A stretch of 17,449 nucleotides of DNA from Propionibacteriaceae bacterium (GTDB lineage Bacteria > Actinomycetota > Actinomycetes > Propionibacteriales > Propionibacteriaceae), in the NCBI GenBank assembly GCA_027346035.1, contig DAIESZ010000203.1:1-17449 (forward strand), given 5' to 3'. The position numbers and the translations under genes are program-made. The notes beneath the pieces were generated by a model, which searched no databases, was not told the DNA's origin, and was given only the letters and a program-made list of their open reading frames with translations. Positions 15,406-17,449 of the stretch are shown piece by piece. Within the stretch, counting starts at the first letter, position 1. The number at the start of each line of letters is the position of its first letter.

Positions 15406-15728
15406 TGGAATGGATCCTGGCCGGTTTCATCATCGTCGTCATGGCCGCCGCGGCGGTCGTCGCCAGCGGTCGGTGGGGGGCGATGCCGCCGCTCATCGAC
15501 GACCGTCCCCCCGGGCGTATCCCCGATGGAGTGCTCAGTGGTGACGACGTGCGCGACACCCGGTTTGCCATCGTTCCGCGGGGTTATTCCATGTCTCAGG
15601 TCGACGAACTGCTGATGCGCCTCGCCGATCAGGTCGACGCCGCAACAGCCGCCCGAGACGCCACGCGGTCCGACGCGAACGGGCGCGCAGCGTCGGAGCT
15701 TGGGACTGACTCCCCGATTTTGGAATAA
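15405..15728 (+). CDS. Small membrane protein with a DivIVA-type motif
   Basis: This 107-residue protein has an N-terminal transmembrane helix (about residues 4-21), a Pro/Gly-rich linker and the short motif RFAIVPRGYSMSQVDELLMRLADQVD at 53-78. (The motif is given here as key residues: Phe54, the RGY at 59-61, and the Val-Asp-Glu at 66-68.) This resembles the repeat at the start of DivIVA/Wag31 proteins, which in actinobacteria sense membrane curvature and organise polar growth. The protein is far too short to be DivIVA itself. A similar small protein (Rv1209) lies in the matching region of M. tuberculosis as I recall. The last 25 residues are low-complexity. Role in growth or division is inferred. 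Confidence 0.82.
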   Translation: MEWILAGFIIVVMAAAAVVASGRWGAMPPLIDDRPPGRIPDGVLSGDDVRDTRFAIVPRGYSMSQVDELLMRLADQVDAATAARDATRSDANGRAASELGTDSPILE

Positions 15729-15729
15729 T
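15700..15729 (+). promoter_or_regulatory. Predicted promoter of the DUF3117 gene
   Basis: TTGGGA at 15700-15705 and AATAAT at 15724-15729 are separated by 18 bases and form the most complete -35/-10 pair in this region. Both lie within the last codons and stop of the preceding gene, giving a leader of about 40 bases that contains GGAGG and AGAGGA before the ATG at 15777. Confidence 0.5.
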
Positions 15730-15776
15730 GGGCCACAAGGTCTGGCGAAGGTCGTCGGAGGGAAGAGGAATCTGCA

Positions 15777-15944
15777 ATGGCTGCTATGAAACCCCGCACC
15801 GGCGATGGACCCATGGAAGTCACCAAGGAGGGTCGCGGCATCATCATGCGCGTCCCTGTCGACGGCGGAGGTCGACTCGTGGTGGAGTTGAACGCGGCGG
15901 AAGCCACCGAGTTGCTCAACTGCCTCAAGGACGTCGTCGGCTGA
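15777..15944 (+). CDS. DUF3117-family small protein
   Basis: This 55-residue protein starts MAAMKPRTGDGPMEVTKEGR and ends LLNCLKDVVG, with the middle part GRLVVELNAAEATELLN. It matches the highly conserved actinobacterial DUF3117 family (the M. tuberculosis member is Rv1211). No function is known. AGAGGA at 15764-15769, seven bases upstream, supports ATG 15777; a second ATG three codons later is less well placed. It sits between the DivIVA-motif gene and glgA, the place expected from other actinobacteria, and is closed by a strong hairpin. Its own promoter suggests independent, possibly strong expression. Confidence 0.9.
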   Translation: MAAMKPRTGDGPMEVTKEGRGIIMRVPVDGGGRLVVELNAAEATELLNCLKDVVG

Positions 15945-15965
15945 CGGCGAGCTTTCTCAGCAGCG

Positions 15966-16001
15966 CGAAGGGCCGGCCCCGAACGGGGAGCCGGCCCTTC
16001 G
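15966..16001. terminator. Strong bidirectional terminator hairpin between DUF3117 and glgA
   Basis: Twelve bases at 15966-15977 pair perfectly with 15990-16001. An additional CCCG-AA-CGGG inner stem gives 16 base pairs in all with a two-base bulge. The hairpin starts 21 bases after the DUF3117 stop and 15 bases from the glgA stop on the opposite strand. It can serve both convergent genes. Flanks are only weakly T-rich (CTTTCTC on the left). Confidence 0.75.
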
Positions 16002-16016
16002 GCACGTGTGGGCGCC

Positions 16017-17207
16017 TCATCGGGCCGACTGGTGGCGCCCGATCGCCGTCTGGTAGACCTCGATCGTCTGACGAGCGATCTTCTCCCAGCTGAACTCCTC
16101 GACGCAGCGCCGGCGCCCCGCCTTCCCGAACGCCTCGGCCCGGGCGGGATCGCGGGTGAGGTCGTTGATCCTCTCGGCGAAGCGCTGCTCGAATGCGGAG
16201 ACGAACCCCGGGTCGGACGCCTGCGCGGCGTCGTAGGGCACCAGGAATCCGGTCTCGTTGTCGACGACGACCTCGGGGATGCCGCCGACCGCACTGGCCA
16301 CGACGGCGGTCTCGGTGGCCATCGCCTCGAGGTTGACGATGCCGAGCGGCTCGTAGATCGAGGGGCAGGCGAACACGGTCGCGTGCGACATCACCTGGCG
16401 GACGCTGGCGCGGGGCAGCATCTCCCGCACCCACACGACACCCCCGCCGCGGCGCCGTTCGAGGGTAGCGAAGGCATCGTTGAACTCGGCGGCGATTTCG
16501 GGCGTGTCGGGGGCCCCCGCCAGCAGGATGAGCTGGGTGTCGGGGTCGAGGTACTGGGCCGCGCGCACGAGGTGGACGAGGCCCTTCTGGCGGGTGATCC
16601 GTCCGACGAACACGACCGACGGCCTGTCGGGATCCATGCCGATCTGCTGCAGCACGTCGGTCCCCGGATCGGGCCGGAACTCGTCGGGATCGATCCCGTT
16701 GAGAACCACGTGCACCTTGTCGGGGTCTAGTTCGGGGTAGCAGCTCAGAACGTCGGCCCGCTGGCCCTTGCTGACGGCGATCACCGCGTCGGCGCCGTCG
16801 TAGGCGGTGCGTTCGGCCCACGACGAGAGGGCGTATCCGCCGCCGAGCTGCTCGCGCTTCCATGGTCGCTGCGGCTCGAGGGAGTGGGCGCTGGTGACGT
16901 GCGGGATGTCGTGGAACAGTCCGGCGAGATGCCCTCCGAGATTCGCATACCACGTGTGCGAATGCACGAGGTCGACCTCGGGCATCGCGGCCACCATCGA
17001 CAGGTCGGCGCCGAAGGTGCGCAGCGCGGCGTTCGCGTGGGGTGGGAAGTCCTCGGCGTGCGCGGTGGCCCCCTCGCGAGGCTCGCCCATGCACTGCACG
17101 TCGACCTGGATGAACTTGCGCAGCTGGGGCACGAGCTGGGCCACGTGCACCCCCGCCCCGCCGTAGATCGATGGGGGATACTCACGGGTGAAGATCGACA
17201 CGCGCAT
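16017..17207 (-). CDS. glgA: GT4 glycogen synthase / alpha-maltose-1-phosphate synthase
   Basis: This 396-residue GT-B glycosyltransferase of family GT4 uses ADP-glucose. The N-terminus RVSIFTREYPPSIYGGAGVHV contains the glycine-rich donor/acceptor loop. VFVGRITRQKG is the inter-domain motif. EPLGIVNLE at 286-294 is the EX7E signature of retaining GT4 enzymes. It is the actinobacterial glgA type (about 390 residues), not the longer GT5 bacterial GlgA. The mycobacterial orthologue (Rv1212c, GlgM) has been shown to make maltose-1-phosphate from ADP-glucose and glucose-1-phosphate for GlgE. Either that or classical glycogen elongation applies here. ATG 17207 has no Shine-Dalgarno; AACGAT six bases upstream is a weak -10 candidate. 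Divergence from glgC, which supplies ADP-glucose, supports the role. Confidence 0.93.
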   Translation of the reverse strand: MRVSIFTREYPPSIYGGAGVHVAQLVPQLRKFIQVDVQCMGEPREGATAHAEDFPPHANAALRTFGADLSMVAAMPEVDLVHSHTWYANLGGHLAGLFHDIPHVTSAHSLEPQRPWKREQLGGGYALSSWAERTAYDGADAVIAVSKGQRADVLSCYPELDPDKVHVVLNGIDPDEFRPDPGTDVLQQIGMDPDRPSVVFVGRITRQKGLVHLVRAAQYLDPDTQLILLAGAPDTPEIAAEFNDAFATLERRRGGGVVWVREMLPRASVRQVMSHATVFACPSIYEPLGIVNLEAMATETAVVASAVGGIPEVVVDNETGFLVPYDAAQASDPGFVSAFEQRFAERINDLTRDPARAEAFGKAGRRRCVEEFSWEKIARQTIEVYQTAIGRHQSAR

Positions 17208-17313
17208 AGCCGCATCGTTCCACAGAAAACCCGCATGCGGGAGGGGGATCGAACGGCTCGCGGAAGTCGCGAGATTCGTTGTGTGCTGCCCGTGGCGGCA
17301 CTAAGTTGAGGCT
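17208..17313. promoter_or_regulatory. Divergent glgA-glgC control region
   Basis: The 106-bp gap contains a good glgC promoter: TTGTGT at 17279-17284, a 17-base spacer, TAAGTT at 17302-17307, then six bases to ATG 17314, predicting a leaderless glgC mRNA. Two palindromes lie between the genes: the perfect CCCGCATGCGGG at 17230-17241 and CTCGCG-GAAGT-CGCGAG at 17257-17273. Either could be an operator controlling one or both genes; the regulator is unknown. Confidence 0.55.
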
Positions 17314-17449
17314 ATGGCGTCCAGACCAAAGGTGCTCTCGATTGTCCTGGCAGGCGGGGAAGGAAAGCGGCTGATGCCGCTCACCGCAGATCGGGCGAAG
17401 CCGGCTGTTCCCTTCGGCGGGAGCTACCGACTCATCGACTACGTCCTGT
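17314..17449 (+). CDS. glgC: Glucose-1-phosphate adenylyltransferase, 5' part only
   Basis: The first 45 residues are present before the window ends. The segment [14 protein letters not shown] (about residues 11-24) is the nucleotidyltransferase nucleotide-binding loop, followed by [20 protein letters not shown], the signature of ADP-glucose pyrophosphorylase. The enzyme makes ADP-glucose from ATP and glucose-1-phosphate, the committed step of glycogen and maltose-1-phosphate synthesis, and is normally controlled allosterically by glycolytic intermediates. ATG 17314 is chosen from the family start and from the leaderless promoter; there is no Shine-Dalgarno. The rest of the gene lies outside the window. 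Confidence 0.93.
   Translation, partial: MASRPKVLSIVLAGGEGKRLMPLTADRAKPAVPFGGSYRLIDYVL

Overview
The window is about 17.4 kb of very GC-rich, densely coding DNA. The gene set points to an actinomycete (Actinomycetota): a 7Fe ferredoxin directly followed by an actinobacterial-type DapC, a mycobacterial-type DapD and DapE, a LOG-family protein after dapE, a small membrane protein with a DivIVA-type motif, a 55-residue DUF3117 protein, and divergent glgA/glgC genes. The relative order dapD, dapE, LOG, DivIVA-domain, DUF3117, glgA, glgC recalls the Mycobacterium tuberculosis Rv1201c-Rv1213 neighbourhood as I remember it, with several genes missing or replaced. I cannot fix the order or genus from sequence alone. 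Abundant leaderless start sites with a TAnnnT -10 box fit this phylum.

Left part (1-4280): the tail of an unidentified gene, possibly a methyltransferase; a thioredoxin gene whose promoter carries a CsoR-family-like operator; a strong hairpin; then pntA and pntB for the membrane nicotinamide nucleotide transhydrogenase. These end in a repeat-rich convergent region facing a small His/Met-rich SHOCT membrane protein. Upstream of that gene lie three 11-bp-spaced TTCACA repeats resembling a PhoP-type binding site.

Middle (4415-10779): a GH4 6-phospho-beta-glucosidase-type gene is divergent from a PfkB sugar kinase. They are followed by ferredoxin fdxA with dapC (lysine/diaminopimelate pathway), then a GH13 enzyme with intact catalytic residues but uncertain substrate.

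Right part (10796-17449): a membrane-anchored lysozyme-like protein follows dapD on the minus strand. Divergent from dapD are a voltage-gated-type potassium channel, dapE, a LOG-family nucleosidase, a DivIVA-motif membrane protein and DUF3117. A strong bidirectional terminator separates these from glgA (GT4 glycogen synthase / maltose-1-phosphate synthase), which is divergent from glgC (ADP-glucose pyrophosphorylase, cut by the window end).

Together the genes cover NAD(P)H and thiol redox balance, diaminopimelate for lysine and peptidoglycan, and storage or compatible alpha-glucans. I found no tRNA, rRNA, CRISPR array, transposase or phage gene. There is no clear new multi-gene system here. 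The unusual signals are regulatory: the operator-like sites, the alternative hairpins and the series of leaderless promoters.
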